A stretch of 64,000 nt of DNA, from NCBI GenBank assembly GCA_021234155.1, contig JAJEKV010000002.1, positions 24,421,159 to 24,485,158 of the forward strand. The letters are read 5' to 3'. The position numbers were made by a program, and so were the translations under genes. This DNA is from Isoetes taiwanensis. Lineage: Eukaryota > Streptophyta > Lycopodiopsida > Isoetales > Isoetaceae. The notes beneath the pieces are model-generated. The model saw only the letters and a program-made list of their open reading frames with translations, made no database searches and was not told the DNA's origin. Positions 1 through 11,960 of the stretch are shown here, in pieces (position 1 is the first letter of the stretch; each line of letters opens with the position of its first letter).

Positions 1-330
1 CCGTCAGTTGATCCCCATGAGTCTGAGCCCAGGATAGCAACCTTATTTATGGTGCATTTCCTTTGTTATATTGGTTTTTTGTTGTTAGTTGTGCCAATGA
101 TGATGGACCACCCTTCGTGGTGGTATAATGCTTTTTCGTATTGTTGCCAGGTGCTAACATGTATGTACGCTTCCGCTATATAGGATTTCCATAAAAGGCG
201 TGGGTTGAAGGACACCTCCGTGTCCTTCACCCGGACCCTTGGCCATCACAAGTGGTCCGAGTCAGACGGAGGGCCCTTTCGTGGAGATGGAGTCGCCATG
301 GGAGGGGAATTTCCTGTATTTATACATGGG
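1..330 (+). repeat. Divergent long LTR-like repeat, copy 1 (partial)
   Basis: Blocks of this stretch recur in the same order near 27571-27900: a start CCGTCAGT(T/C)GATCC, then CACCCTTCGTGGTGGT, then ACACCTCCGTGTCCTTCACC, then GTCAGACGGAGGGCCC. Between the blocks the two copies have drifted a lot. There is no reading frame. The long, non-coding, dispersed character suits the end of an LTR retrotransposon, but the copy is cut by the window edge and no LTR border is visible. Confidence 0.5.
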
Positions 331-1233
331 AGCATTGTATGGATTCGGGAAGCATCATATCATCTGTGTCTCTGGGCTTTTTCTTTTGATCAACGAATTA
401 GATCTCTTCTCCAACACCTGATCTTGATCCTATTTGAAAGCTCTCAGAGGATCTCTAGAGAGTTTCCAAAATCCATGCCTGTGCTCTGAAAAATAGTCTC
501 AAAATTGAGTACCCAGGAAAAAATTGCCATGTAACGCCATTGCCAAGACTCCATGTCTGCCATTGCCAAGATGAAAAGCTGGTGCAAGGCCGATTATAAT
601 AAACCTAGTGGCTACCCCATTGAATTTCTCTTAAATCCAAATGCGCCCCCATTAATATTGCCCAAAACCACAAGCCTTCCCCTCTGCTTTGCATCACTTA
701 TGCAAAATTTATCGCTTGGAAACCACCAACAAATCTTCACCGAAAATTTGTACCCAGAAAAAAGAGGAGCACGCGTCAGCAAATAATACAAGCAGAATAC
801 AACCATCTGATTCACGCTGCCAACAACTTGGCACACAAAAATAACCCTGCTATTTTTGTTCAAACCCTGTATTCTGAGCAAACGGCACACAAAAAAACCC
901 CTACGAATTTGAATAAAAGGGAAGTTGCCAAGAGGAATTGACAGGGCTTCTTGTAGTCGATCTATTTATTGCCATATATTGCCACAGGATGAACCTGTTA
1001 TTCGTGGATAAAATTAAAGGATGCTCGAAACGACCAATCGACTAGGAGGCACTCAGAGACGACCAATTGAAACCCTATGGAAATTCCTCAGATGGAAAAG
1101 GGCAGCACAAAACTCTGCGGAACTGAACAGAAAACACGGAGCCCATAAAGAACCCTGCCGATCTGAATGGATTTGTATCACTGCCACCAAACTGCCCTGA
1201 AATCTCCAGACAAATACAAGCAAGGTCGGCTTG
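331..1233. other. No gene recognised
   Basis: Short frames on both strands lack any recognisable domain. A CCATTGCCAAGA motif is repeated around 536-570. Nothing else is supported. Confidence 0.4.
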
Positions 1234-1238
1234 CTTGG
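1234..1238. other. Target-site duplication CTTGG, left copy
   Basis: It is identical to the five bases at 6222-6226 on the other side of the gypsy element, and directly abuts the LTR ends as read from comparing the two LTRs. Confidence 0.85.
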
Positions 1239-1466
1239 TAAAATGGACTCTTGACGTGGCACGCTATCTCACCACCCAACCACGAGCCCTCAGCTAAGAC
1301 ACCGCTGCCCCAGAGCCCTCCCCCCGAGCTACTATATAGCGTGCACGCCCCGTTTGGTCCTTCTTTGGACCAAAGGCCCTCTTTGGACCATAGGCCCCCT
1401 TTTGGACTAAAAGCCCTCTTTGGACTAAAAGCCCAAAGAAGCCATCCACGTCTTTGGCATATAGCA
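1239..1466 (-). repeat. 3' LTR of the gypsy element
   Basis: 228 bp. It matches 6013-6221 nearly base for base, apart from an extra 19 bp copy of a CCTCTTTGGAC-type short repeat around 1396-1434. The internal short repeats (TTTGGACCAAAGG, TTTGGACTAAAAG) look prone to slippage, which explains the length difference from the 209 bp 5' LTR. A TATATAG stretch near 1332-1338 could be a promoter core, though this is uncertain. Confidence 0.9.
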
Positions 1467-1479
1467 TTCCCCCCCTCTT
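1467..1479 (-). other. Polypurine tract
   Basis: The minus strand reads AAGAGGGGGGGAA immediately before the 3' LTR. This is the expected position and composition of the plus-strand DNA primer of an LTR retrotransposon. Confidence 0.85.
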
Positions 1480-1794
1480 GACAATGCAAAGGTCCTCCTG
1501 CTTTTGCAAAAGGGTGTCTAAATAACTTTAGCCATCCGAAAGCATAATCCTTCCTTGGCCCTCGCTTAGGTAGGCTAGTAGAAGCCTGTGGCTTGGACTT
1601 CCTCTTGTCTCTCGGCTTCCCTTTGCTTTCCGGTCTTTATATTCCTTAAGAATATCCTGGATAAGCTTCTAAAACATTGCCACGCACCCATGAAGGCGTC
1701 CTCCAAAGGTTTGTGGCGAACTTAACCAAATATTGTCTTGAACCACTAGTGGATTTATCCGCCAAAATTGTTTCCGGCTCTAGAACTTGAATCA

Positions 1795-4560
1795 TCAATC
1801 AATTCTCCGCTCGATTAACCTCCCAAGTTGAGGTAACTCCTTACCATGATAAGCCTTTAGGAATGACACATTCACTACATCATGCATTTTCCAACCTTGA
1901 GGCAATCTTAATTGATATGCATTCTCATTGACCACTTTAATAACTTGAAATAGTCCATGGAAACGGGGTGCCAACTTAAGATCCTTCTTAAGGTCTTTCT
2001 TAAAGTGGCCTTTATGGATCCTCATCCATACCCAATCTCCTTTCTTAAAACCATTGATTGCCTAACTTAGATGATTTATTTGCAAAGGATGCTTGAGCAT
2101 CTCGAATACGAGCTTGTAGCAAGTCTATGAGATCCTTATGCTCAATGACCACATCATCAGCAGCTGGAACATCCTCACATACTCGAAAGAGTGGCTCCCG
2201 TATAGGTTGACCATAGACCGCCTGAAAAGGGGTCATCTTTATGGTAGACTAATAGGTATTATTATACACAAATTCAGCAATAGGCAAATACTCTTCCCAA
2301 TGACCTTGATGCTCATTGACAAACCCCCTTAAGATGGCACAAACAACTTTATTCACCACCTCGGATTGTCCATCAGTTTCTGGATGAAAAGCAGTGGAGA
2401 ACCTTAACTCTGTTCCCAATTGCATAAACAATGCCTTCCAGAATTTACTGGTAAACTTTGTATCACGATCGGATACAATAATCTTTGGCAACCCATGTAG
2501 CCTAAATATCTCTTTGATAAAGAGCGTAGCCGCACTATAAGCCGTCAATTTATCCGAACAAGGAATAAAATGAGCTTGCTTAGTTAAACAATCAACAATT
2601 GTCCAAATAACAGTGTTCTTGCGAGAACTTGCAGGAAGACCAACAATAAAATCCATAGTGATCTGCTCCCACTTTGCCTTCGGAATAGGCAAGGATAAAG
2701 GAACACCATGAGGTTTCTTGTTCGCTTTCTTTATCCGTTGACAAGTAACACAATGACGAATATGAACCAAAACATCTCTTCGCAATCCAGGCCAAATAAA
2801 GTATGGTTCAAGCTTTGCCAAAGTCGCCCCCACGCCTCGATGACCCGCAGTAGGTGCATCATGGACCTCTCTAAGAATAAGTGACCGAAAGTCTCGAACA
2901 ATTGCATAGCTTTGGACTTTTATATAAGAACCCATTAACAATCTTATACCCATATGCATTGCCACTTTGAGCCAACAACCATATATACTTGTAATCATGG
3001 TCAGTGGCATACAACGGCTTCATTTCCTCCAAATAGCTGGATTGTGCTATAGAAAGAGAACAAACTGCATAACGCCTACTTAAAGCATCAGCTACAACAT
3101 TCTCTTTACCAGGACGATAATCCACTGAGAAATCATATCATATTGCTGCATAAAAGCAACCCATTTCAACTGCCTTTCCGATAATGTTTTCTGTGAAACA
3201 ATGTGCCTAATGCTTTGGTGGTCAATCAAAATATGAACCGTCGACCCTAAAAGATAGTGTCGCCACACTTTCAAAGCATGAATGACAGCCAGAAATTCCT
3301 TATCATAAACACTATATCTACTTTCCGTGTCAGAAAACGTCCGACTTTCTTAAGCAATAGGATGACCATCCTGCATCAAAACTGCATCCAAAGCCAGACC
3401 ACTTGCATCAACACACAACAAGAAAGGTAGACCAAACTTTGGCAAACACAGAACAGGAGGATTAACCATGGCATCCTTTAAAACTTGGAAAGCAAACTGA
3501 TGATTATGATTCCATTGAAAAGGAACATCTTTTCGTAGCAACAAATATAAATCTGAAGCTAAGCGAGCAAAATTCTGTACAAACTTCCTATAATAACTGC
3601 ATAAGCCCAAAAAGGAATGCAATACAGCAACTGAAGTAGGTACCGGCCAATCCACAATTGCTTGTACCTTACTGGGATCAACTTTAGGACCCTCAGCGCA
3701 AACAATATGACCCAAATATTCAATTTCCAATTGGAAAAAGATACTTTTCTTAGTATTAAGAGTAATAGACTCCTCCCTTAACCGACGAAAACCTCCCGCA
3801 AATGCAAGTAATGGTCTTCCTCGGACTTACTAAAAACTAATATGTCATCAAAGAACACGACAATATAAACGCCATGCACATCTTCAAATATTTGCCCCAT
3901 TAGCCTCAAGAAAGAAGCTTCAAAATTTGTAAAGTCCAAATGGCATGACCAAAAAAACTCATAATATCAAAGGTTGTCCTAAACGCAGTCTTATGAACAT
4001 CTTCAGCGGAACCTTAAGTTGCCAATACCCTGACTTAAGATCAAGACGGCTAAAAACTATGGCACCTTGGAGTTGATCAAACAAATCATCCGCCCTTGGT
4101 ATAGGAAATTGATTCTTTATGGTTTATCTTATTCAAAGCGCGATAATCTATACACATGCGCCGGGGAATTATCTTTTTTCTTAAACAACAAGGCGGGGGC
4201 ACCAAAAAGGTGAAGAACTATGGCGGATCAATCCGACGAAGTAACTCATCAAGGCGGGCGCTAATCTCAACTTGTTGGCCATGCATTCTCCGATAAGGAG
4301 CTTGATTAGGAGGTTCTTTCCGGGAAGAAGATCAATCCTGTGGTCCTCAAACGTTAGGGTGGCAAAGTTTGTGGAATTTCATTTGAAAAGACATCATCAT
4401 AATAATGCAAAAAGATTGTTTGGCGCTCATTTAATGGGGATACATGTCGGACTTAGGACGCCAAAACCACCAAATACACAAAATGAGTTTTCATTGCCAA
4501 ACGTTTAAATTGTACAACAGAAACTGTTGGAATTGGGGAAACAATATCATCCTTCACAAA
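1795..4560 (-). pseudogene. Ty3/gypsy pol pseudogene: RT, RNase H, integrase
   Basis: Recognisable parts in minus-strand order are a linker with HRIDLLPG near 4330; reverse transcriptase at about 4230-3740, with [18 protein letters not shown] and the catalytic FFDD at 3844-3855; the RT connection and start of RNase H (3350-3730, FLGLCSYYRKFV); the rest of RNase H (3092-3274); integrase (2249-3010) with the H-H-C-C zinc motif and a D-D-E triad, 35 residues lying between the second D and the E; and an integrase C-terminal part (1795-2025) where the usual GPF/GPY motif reads GLF. The pieces lie in different frames with breaks near 2040, 2240, 3090, 3340 and 3740, and at several points in 3900-4270. 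Family assignment is firm, and loss of function is clear. Confidence 0.9.
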
Positions 4561-5988
4561 CTTGAAGGTCTTTTTACCCCCTTCCAAGGATAACATAACA
4601 ATACCCGCTGTTTACAGATATAGCCCAGCAATTGAAATTCAACATCCTTGACCATAAATGAAGAAGGCGGAGGGGCTACATTCAAGAAAGCAGAAGACAA
4701 TTCTACATCACTTGATAAAGGAACAGAAGTTAGTTTTAATTCTTTTACCAATCGAAAAGAAATAAAATCAAACTCACTACCCGGATCGAATAAGATATGT
4801 ACTTTTTGATCTTGAATAGTAGCCCAAAATCGCAAGAGACTACTATTCTCAACAGAATCCATATCCGATTTTTCCCGGACCGTAGCCACCTTCTTCCCTT
4901 TTAAATTCTCCCAAACAAAAGCTACTTTCTTACTTTTGTCCTCTTTCTTAGTCCCAGACTTAAGAAGAGGTGTAGCTTCCTTTCTTTCCCCTTTCTTCTT
5001 TTCCAGATAAGTAGGGCATTCATAAAACTTATGATCGGTTGAATAACAAACAAAACACTTATTTTCCGCGCCATAAGCTTCTTGCATGCTTGATATGATT
5101 CCTTAGGCTCTTTGGCCCCAACAGGTTCATTATACGCAGCGTGCACGTGTGGGTGGCGTTTGAATGGCCCGGACCGGGCGGAGATCCATTGATTTGTCCT
5201 CCAAAACCACTGCGCCTCTTTCATAGAAACTTTGAGGCCACGTTGAGCATTAATGGCTTCCGTGAGGGCCAAACCTTCCTCCTCTACTTTCTCTGCCATC
5301 TTCTGGAGCTCACCAAAAGAAAGATTGGCAACTTGCGGTCGAGCCGCCCGTACCCACGATGAACCCCACCCATGAGTTTTTCGGACTTCGGGTATCATTT
5401 TTACTAAGGCGAAGTCCTTTCTTTAAAACTTCGTCTGCGGCAAAGGCTCGAACAATTTCCATGTTTTGTTGGGTCAACTTATTCCATTCAACGATAAGAT
5501 CTAAGCTCCCAATTATGACCCAAAAATGATTTTTTGATTTGCTTTTCAAATTCCGCCAAAGGTAACAATAGGTTGATGTTGGCTGGTTCTTACGGATATC
5601 CGACCACCAAATCCTTTGCAACCCCATCCGGATGGCCTTTCGAAAAATATAATTGAGTGTCTTCGTCATCCTTAATCTTAGCAAAATATGAATTCAAATC
5701 CGGAGCCATCGCGAAAAGTTCATCCGCATCACTAGTAGCGGCGGAATACTTTTAATTCAATTTTGACATTGGCACCCGTTTTTGATGCCACTCGTGGGCC
5801 CCCTACACTTCTTTGCAAGCTGCGCCACTGGCAAGGCATGGAGAGAATCCAGTTCTTGGTGACTCATAATCCCGAGCCTCGGCGGCGTGCAAGTTTTCTC
5901 TCATGAGCGAATTATCATGCTCCAACTCAAAAAGTTTTTTCTTGAGCTCTTCATCCTCAACGTTAACATTGGCAAGAGAACCGGCCAT
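4561..5988 (-). pseudogene. Ty3/gypsy gag-protease pseudogene
   Basis: The first ATG after the primer site is at 5986-5988 and begins a short acidic coiled-coil-like N-terminus rich in E, L and K. The rest of gag continues in other frames (5310-5684, 4922-5398), so at least two frameshifts are present. A CCHC zinc knuckle (CFVCYSTDHKFYEC) lies at about 5057-5016. The protease active-site region reads FDPGSEFDFIS near 4790, a DPG variant of the canonical D-S/T-G that, from memory, also occurs in other plant gypsy elements. The product would package element RNA; this copy is broken. Confidence 0.82.
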
Positions 5989-5999
5989 CGAAACTTGTT

Positions 6000-6011
6000 G
6001 CTCTGATACCA
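6000..6011 (-). other. Primer binding site, initiator Met-tRNA
   Basis: The minus strand reads TGGTATCAGAGC, the complement of the 3' end of plant initiator methionine tRNA, one base inside the 5' LTR. This is the standard minus-strand primer of many plant LTR retrotransposons. Confidence 0.93.
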
Positions 6012-6012
6012 C

Positions 6013-6221
6013 TAAAATGGACTCTTGACGTGGCATGCTATCTCACCACCCAACCACGAGCCCTCAGCTAAGACACCGCTGCCCCAGAGCTCTCCCCCGA
6101 GCTACTATATAGCGTGCACGCCCCCTTTGGTCCTTCTTTGGACCAAAGGCCCTCTTTGGATCATAGGCCCCCTTTTGGACTAAAAGCCCAAAGAAGCCAT
6201 CCACGTCTTTGGCATATAGCA
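6013..6221 (-). repeat. 5' LTR of the gypsy element
   Basis: 209 bp, read on the minus strand from TGCTATATGCC to GAGTCCATTTTA. It pairs with 1239-1466. Such a short LTR is unusual for an element with a full gag-pol. Confidence 0.9.
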
Positions 6222-6226
6222 CTTGG
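6222..6226. other. Target-site duplication CTTGG, right copy
   Basis: It matches 1234-1238 and ends the gypsy insertion. Confidence 0.85.
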
Positions 6227-6842
6227 CCAGAAGAAAAGGAAGGCTGAGAAATCTAGGAATAGATAGATAGAAATGATCAGGAAATGGAGTCTCCAGACAA
6301 AAAAACTCCTGTTATAACAAGATCGAAGCTAGAAAAGCAACTCGCAAGAGACTCTTGAAAATAGCCAGAATAAAACGGGCTAGACAAATGCTCGAAGCCG
6401 ACCAAACCCTGCAACACCGCCTTCAACCGGCTCACAGAACACAGCGAAAAGCTTGCTGCACGAAAAAGGGTCAAAAAACAAGGGAAGAAGAAAACAACTG
6501 GCGCAATCCCTAAACGAGACTTAAACAAGAGGACGAAGAGATATGCAAGCAAAGGTGGGGGGAGCCGGAGACCTTAGCAAAGGCGTGGAGATGAAAATGC
6601 ACTGATGAAGAAAGGAAAATGCCCAAAGGGGTATAAAAGCAAGAAACTAACTGCTAGGTAAACCTAACTGTGTAAAAAACTAGTTTTTGACAATTACATT
6701 TAACTAGAGGTGCAAATATATATTCCGTTAAGTTAGCCTAACCAAATTCCTTAACTAACTTTCATGAATACAATCACCAAATTAAAATTAACTTAATGTT
6801 ACAAGTTACATTAACTTAACTATGGATGTGAACATACCCTTA
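6227..6842. other. No gene recognised; AT-rich
   Basis: A stretch of GTTAAGTTA / TTAACTTAA words at 6715-6830 gives weak inverted symmetry and might be a small decayed inverted-repeat element, but no ends or duplication can be fixed. Confidence 0.3.
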
Positions 6843-9043
6843 GAAGATTAAAAGCTCATACCATCTATCAGCAATGCCAGGAACCAACGGGTTCATGCTT
6901 GATGTTTGTAGTTATATTCAAACTTACTGCCGATCTTACATTAGTATATTGCTATATGTCGGCTGCTTTGTGGACTTAGCGAGGCTTTTTGATCACGATC
7001 CCCCTGAAAAGCTATATGCCAGATCGTCAAGCTGATTTCTTTGCTGCACTGCGAGAATGCCATATACAGCCGTATGAGAGTTGTTTTGGCAGATGATCGC
7101 ACGGGCCAAGCATTCACCAAGAGTATCAAGGTCCGGCCGGGGCTGCCCCTCACCAACACTTTTTGGCCTCTACATTGACGTTAGAGCCCCGGCTTCTTGA
7201 GCATGGGGGATGGCATACATTTTTTTGCACTGGGTCATCCGCCACTCATCTATCGCGACGATGTTGACCTTCTAGCCCACACCCCAGAAGTTATGCGCGG
7301 TCTCATCCGGATGCCCTAGACACATTCTGCCCAGCTCTGACACATGCCCCCCGAATCCGCCCAGACCCGGGTGGTTCGCATATCCTCTTCACGCCACCCC
7401 ACGCCTCACGCACTCACATATCGGGGACAGCACATGGAAGTCACCCACCTACAAGTACCTAGGGGTGGAGTTCCCCCCTCCGCTCTATTGGGAGGCGTCC
7501 ATCCGGCTTATGTGATGACGTAATTTGGAAAGCTTTATGCCATCACGAAAAGCGATCACCGGTGAGCTCTATGATTGGGGCCATCGGTCACATCCGTTTG
7601 GTATTTGGTCGAGCTCGTCCTTCAGACCGGTCGAGGTTTTAGGGGCCCGATGCGTCTCTTTGGCGACACAGGAATGACTTGGAGCAGTGCGTGAAGGCAT
7701 TTTGGTACGGCACTTGGGGTGAAACCTTGCCATCCCCTATCGGTCTAGCTGCGAAAACTAGATTCTTGCCGCTTCACCGCAACCCTTGATAGACACATCG
7801 TCTATTTTCGTAAAGTGGTTAATATGGGTGATGCTTTCGGCTCCGAGACTTCCGGCTTACCGGCCAGGGCAATGGGCCCCGGCCGGCCGTTTGTTGGAGG
7901 GTAAAGAGATCGATGGCTCGCCGGATGGAACGTCTTGAGAGCCTGAATCGTCGCAAGTGTGGACACAGGCTGATCGTGATAGGCCTTGGGGGAGTACCGG
8001 GCGCTTTTGTTCCTTGGCAAACTCTGGGATCCCGACTCTAGGGCAGGTCAAGGCGGCCCATTACAAGGAGCACATCAACCCTTGGCCGTCGGCCCGCAGC
8101 TCTACCTTCGATTCCCAGCCCCCTGAAAAGCGCCGACTCATTGCCTCCATTCGCACGGTGCCCACCATCTTCGCGATCGAGGCAGGCGGTGGATTGGGGA
8201 GCCCCGGGGCAGACGACTCTGTCGTCTTTGTCGCCGACGGTGCCATTGAGGATGAGTCTCACACTTTTTCGAGTTGCCCGAAGATTCAATCGACCGGCCG
8301 ATATCGTTCCCTTAGTACCGGTAGGACTTGCCCCTACATTTGCATGAACACACCGTCGAAGACGTGCTCACGGGTCGTACATTCAGGAGGTACTGGATCT
8401 GCGAGCCCACCTTTGCCCCCGCCTGGCTGCCCGCTAATCAGGCACTACGGGTACGGTACATGAGTGTATATATTTGTGTGTTTTTGCATTTCGTATATTG
8501 GAACAGTTTGTCAGCAGGCTTATTGTTGCCACGGTTTTTCCCTCGAAAACCCTTCGAGGCGGGGGTTTTTTAATCCGGGTAGTAATCCGCTTGCTGCGCT
8601 TTTGTATTGGGTCCCATAGATCGATTGGTCTCCGTGGACGATAAAAATACCTTCCTTAATCCTTCCTTCCTTCCTTCCTATATGATCTTAAATCTGGTAA
8701 GGAAGAGAACAATGGTCTTCATTCTCTCAATAGCTTCCTCGACTAGTCTCATTCTTTGGGAGATCGGGAGAGTGACGTGCAATCCAACCAATGGTTTGTT
8801 TGGTTGTGGTATGATCCACCATTGTCCCATTTTGCTTCACCACACATACAACGATTATGTTAGTACACTCATAAGAAGTGTATATGTTTGAATATATGGG
8901 TGTGTGTTTCTGGACTCGAGTAAAAAAGGATATGGACAGTTTTTATAAAAAAATGGCTAGAGGCATATCCTTTGAAGAACACCTTGGTTTTGCTGGAGAA
9001 TTGATATGGTTATCAATCCAATTTGCCCAATGCTTAAACTTAC
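6843..9043 (-). pseudogene. TBL (trichome birefringence-like) pseudogene, split by a LINE
   Basis: Two minus-strand blocks, 6843-6958 and 8678-9043, align with the intact TBL gene at 21241-21740: part of exon 4, the intron before it and part of exon 3. The exon 3 piece still reads AKTKVFFKGYASSHFF, close to KTKVFFKGSAPSHFF in the intact gene. The 5' splice site that is GTAAGT in the intact gene reads ATAAAA here. Exons 1 and 2 and the rest of exon 3 are absent. A 1.7 kb LINE interrupts exon 4. It is most likely an old duplicate of the neighbouring TBL gene, dead before or because of the insertion. Confidence 0.78.
6959..8677 (+). mobile_element. 5'-truncated LINE (RT and zinc-motif C-terminus)
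   Basis: Plus-strand frames contain a non-LTR reverse transcriptase in pieces. SPTLFGLYID lies near 7150-7180, a Y-R-D-D form of the catalytic motif followed by VDLLAHTPE near 7250-7290, and RGQHMEV plus a shifted YLGVEF-like word at 7425-7470. A CRLC...EDESH zinc-type motif lies at about 8230-8275. The 3' end is a (TTCC)n run at 8650-8677 in place of poly(A). CTATATG flanks both ends (6952-6958, 8678-8684), a 7 bp target duplication. Several frames are broken and the 5' part is missing, as is typical of LINE insertion. Confidence 0.78.
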
Positions 9044-9084
9044 TTCAAGATAAGAAGTAGTTGATTTTGGCATGTAACGAAGCA

Positions 9085-10165
9085 GACTGTTAGCTACATC
9101 TGGCAATCCAAGATCAAAGCGAAGAAGTTGCAAATTCTGATAGTATTAGAACCCTTGGATGTTCCTGATGCTAAGTAATAACCATGGACTTCATAATAGG
9201 ACTCCCACGAATAGCAAGAAGTCATGTTGCAATAATGATAGTGGTGGACAAGCTCTCCAAGATAGCTCATCTTCTACCTTGTATGACCACCAGCACTGCC
9301 TTAGATGTGTTATTTTCACTAAGGGAATCTTCAAGCTTCACAGATGCCTAGGGCTATCATTTTGGATAGAGATCCTAAGATCTTAAATGCTTTCCGGAAG
9401 GATTTGTTCAACCTAATTCAAATTACACTTGTGATAAGCACTGCATATCATTCTCAAACAAATGGTCAGACGGAGCGCATCAATAGAATCCTTGAAGACA
9501 TGTTGAGAAACTATGTCTGAAAAAGGAAATCAAAATGGGACATACATACACAACTTGAGTTTGCATACTTTAGCACCAATGAAATATTTAAAAAATGCCA
9601 CCATTTATGAATTAACTATGGGTATCAATATCTTACCCCAAACCACAACCTGGTGCCTATGGTGGAAGTTTCCTAACAGGTGTTTGCAGATATGCAAGAG
9701 TTAAACCAGGAAGTAAGAAGCTGTAAACCTTTTGAGACCAAGAAGTAAGCAGAAAAGCCAACTTAACAGGCATCACAACTAGTATGCGAGTTCTAATTGG
9801 CTAAAGGTCAAAGTCTGGCTAGCTAAGCTTAATATTATAAAGAACTAGCTCCAAGGTCGGCAGGACCATTTTCTATTGTTGTGGTAACTTAATCATATAA
9901 AATGAACTCACCTGAACATTTAAAAATCCATAAAGCTTTCCAAGTGAGCCTTCTTAAGAATCATATCATCCTCCAAATATGTATGAAAATTTGGAAACCT
10001 CAACCTTATTGGAAATGACGGAGGAAAAATTAGAAATAATGCTTCTTGATATATCTTTCAAGAAGATGAGAAGCCTGGGGGAAGAAACAACTTGCGTTCT
10101 CAAGTCCGATCTTGAGAAGGAATACCCAGACTTCATGGAGCAATGTAAAGAGCAGATCATTGCCA
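9085..10165 (+). pseudogene. Ty3/gypsy integrase fragment with chromodomain-like tail
   Basis: Plus-strand frames give TMDFIIGLPRIARSHVA, IVVDKLSKIAHLLP, LDRDPK and TNGQTERINRILEDMLR: the integrase core with its first D, second D and E all present. Near 9900-9960 comes LPEHLKIHKAFQVSLLK, the usual C-terminal part. A frame at 9979-10206 ends in SDLEKEYPDFMEQ, which resembles the end of the chromodomain-type tail of plant gypsy integrases. Frames shift at least three times. No LTR is visible on either side, so this is a fragment. It is a different subfamily from the element at 1239-6221 and lies on the other strand. Confidence 0.8.
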
Positions 10166-11203
10166 AATTAGTTGACATCAATGCAATTTGTGAATGCCAC
10201 CCTTAGAATAGAAGTCCCTTCCAGTAGGTAGCTATGTGGCTAGAGCAGAAAGTAAGGGTTTGCATTGAATAGGTCATGCATTCATACAATAGGTCTGATA
10301 GGACGCATTTATCACTAGCCATTACGTCTTGGAAAAATGCATGCATATCATTCTTAGGCATGATAGAATGCATATAGTTAGAAAAATTATTGATAGTGTA
10401 TAAGGGGTGGTCCTCTTACCATGGGAACATGGGATAACCTAACCTTATGGAAAATAAAACCCTAGCCTATTAATGGGCCAAAATTCTAGGATGGCCTTTA
10501 GCTTTCCATTTGGAAAGATAAGATAAGATAAGATAAGATGAATTTTTACGTCCACGGGAACCCAACGGGTTATGGGACGGCACATGCAAGGGCAACAGCC
10601 CATCTAAAACCTGGGGACTAGGCCCCATCACCAAACACAATAACCAAATATTAAAAGGCTACCAAGAATAAGATAAGATAATGCTAATGCTAGTGGTAAA
10701 TTTATGCCATTGATCTAGAATAATTGCTGCCCTCACCTTGCAGAGCTCCTCCTTACGGTTACACAATTGAACCCACCATTTGCGCCTATGAACTTGGATC
10801 AAAGATCCATCTTCACCAGCAACACGTGGGAGGATTGTCAGCAAAGGTTCATTCCAAGAATCTAAGCATTGCAGCACGCACAACCTTTAAGGGGACAATG
10901 AAAATGCCTTCAAGAGGCATAGGCTGAATAGATAAAGTAACTCAGTCACCTAGATGGGTTATTCTAGGTGAATTTGTATCTTCCATTGCTCTTAGATTCC
11001 TCCTAGAGGTGGAAGAACCACCCTATAATTTTTAAATTAATCAATGGATTAATCATTCACTTGCAGATGCATGATTTGTGGATTAGAATTGTTGTTCTTG
11101 TTTTGTTATGAAGAGATAGTTGAATACTGCAACTCTTGTGTATTAAAAGGGGTGCTAGAGATTTAGAAGCCTTAATAAAGATGCTTCTAATGAAATGCCT
11201 CAT
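10166..11203. other. No gene recognised; AAGAT repeats
   Basis: It contains a short (AAGAT)n run at 10513-10540 and a shorter echo at 10667-10682. No coding similarity was seen on either strand. Confidence 0.35.
10513..10540. repeat. (AAGAT)n microsatellite
   Basis: Five near-perfect copies of a 5 bp unit (AAGAT / GATAA). Confidence 0.85.
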
Positions 11204-11960
11204 TTAATTTCCATATAAATTTGGCTTGTACACAAGGGTCTGTCTACTGTCAATGGCGTGCCTTGATTGGGATGAATAGGGGGATACAGTTGGTATCTTG
11301 ATGTTGGATTGTCTATTGGGGTAATAGCCTGCAACCGCGTGCATGTAGAGTATGGGCTTGGAACCTCCTAGACAATTAACGAGGTTAAGTTGTGTACAGA
11401 GATGATGCATATTGATCCTCTAGTTCGCATGCATTGACATAATATTGCTTGGATGAGACGTGTCTCATGCCTGCCTCATTGGACCGTGGGAGAAGGGAAT
11501 AAACTCGAAATGATCCTCTCGGATCACGTCTCTAGCAAAAAACAATCGTAGCTCGATGTGTTTCTACAAAGTATGCACATAGGGCAGATGGAGTGGACAA
11601 CCCGAGGCAACATTCTATGCCAACCAGCTCCAATATTCTTTGTTTGTTGCTACCTTGAGAATTGGATCATCAGTTATCTTCATGGAGTCTGGGCCTAGAT
11701 AGGATTATCCTCTGGGATGCATATGCATGTTGTTGATGCGGTAGTTGATGATGGTGATACTAGCCTTCGAGATGGCTTATTATGTATTTGTTGTATTTAT
11801 TGCTATGTGATGTTATTCTACATGCTTTCGTAGTATAGGTTGACCTAGAGAAGGAATGGGAAATGATACTTTAGTGTCCTCTCAAATACTTGATCATCAT
11901 ATGCGGTTCGAGTTAGACCAAGGGGGGATCTCTTATGCTTATAATTGGGACATCATATAG
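11204..11960 (+). repeat. Divergent long LTR-like repeat, copy 2
   Basis: It shares ordered blocks with 27000-27700: CCTGCCTCAT(T/C)GGACCG, GCAGATGGAGTGGACAACCC against GCGGATGGAGTGGACAACCC, and ACATTCTATGCCA against ATGTTCTATGCCA. It is the same family and orientation as copies 1 and 3, strongly diverged and without coding frames. Confidence 0.5.

Larger units (their letters stand above)
1239..6221 (-). mobile_element. Complete but decayed Ty3/gypsy LTR retrotransposon
   Basis: On the minus strand the order is 5' LTR (6013-6221), primer site for initiator Met-tRNA (6000-6011), gag with a zinc knuckle, protease, reverse transcriptase, RNase H, integrase, polypurine tract (1467-1479) and 3' LTR (1239-1466). 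Integrase after RNase H is the Ty3/gypsy order. The five bases CTTGG flank both sides (1234-1238 and 6222-6226), a 5 bp target duplication that proves one insertion event. LTRs start TG but end TA instead of the usual CA. Total length is about 4.98 kb. The coding part is broken by several frameshifts, so this copy cannot encode its own proteins. Confidence 0.93.

Noticed and set aside
1178-1509. Overlapping frames on both strands
   Set aside because: They lie within the gypsy 3' LTR and reflect its short internal repeats.
6705-6845. Possible small inverted-repeat element built from GTTAAGTTA words
   Set aside because: The inverted match is weak and no target duplication was found.
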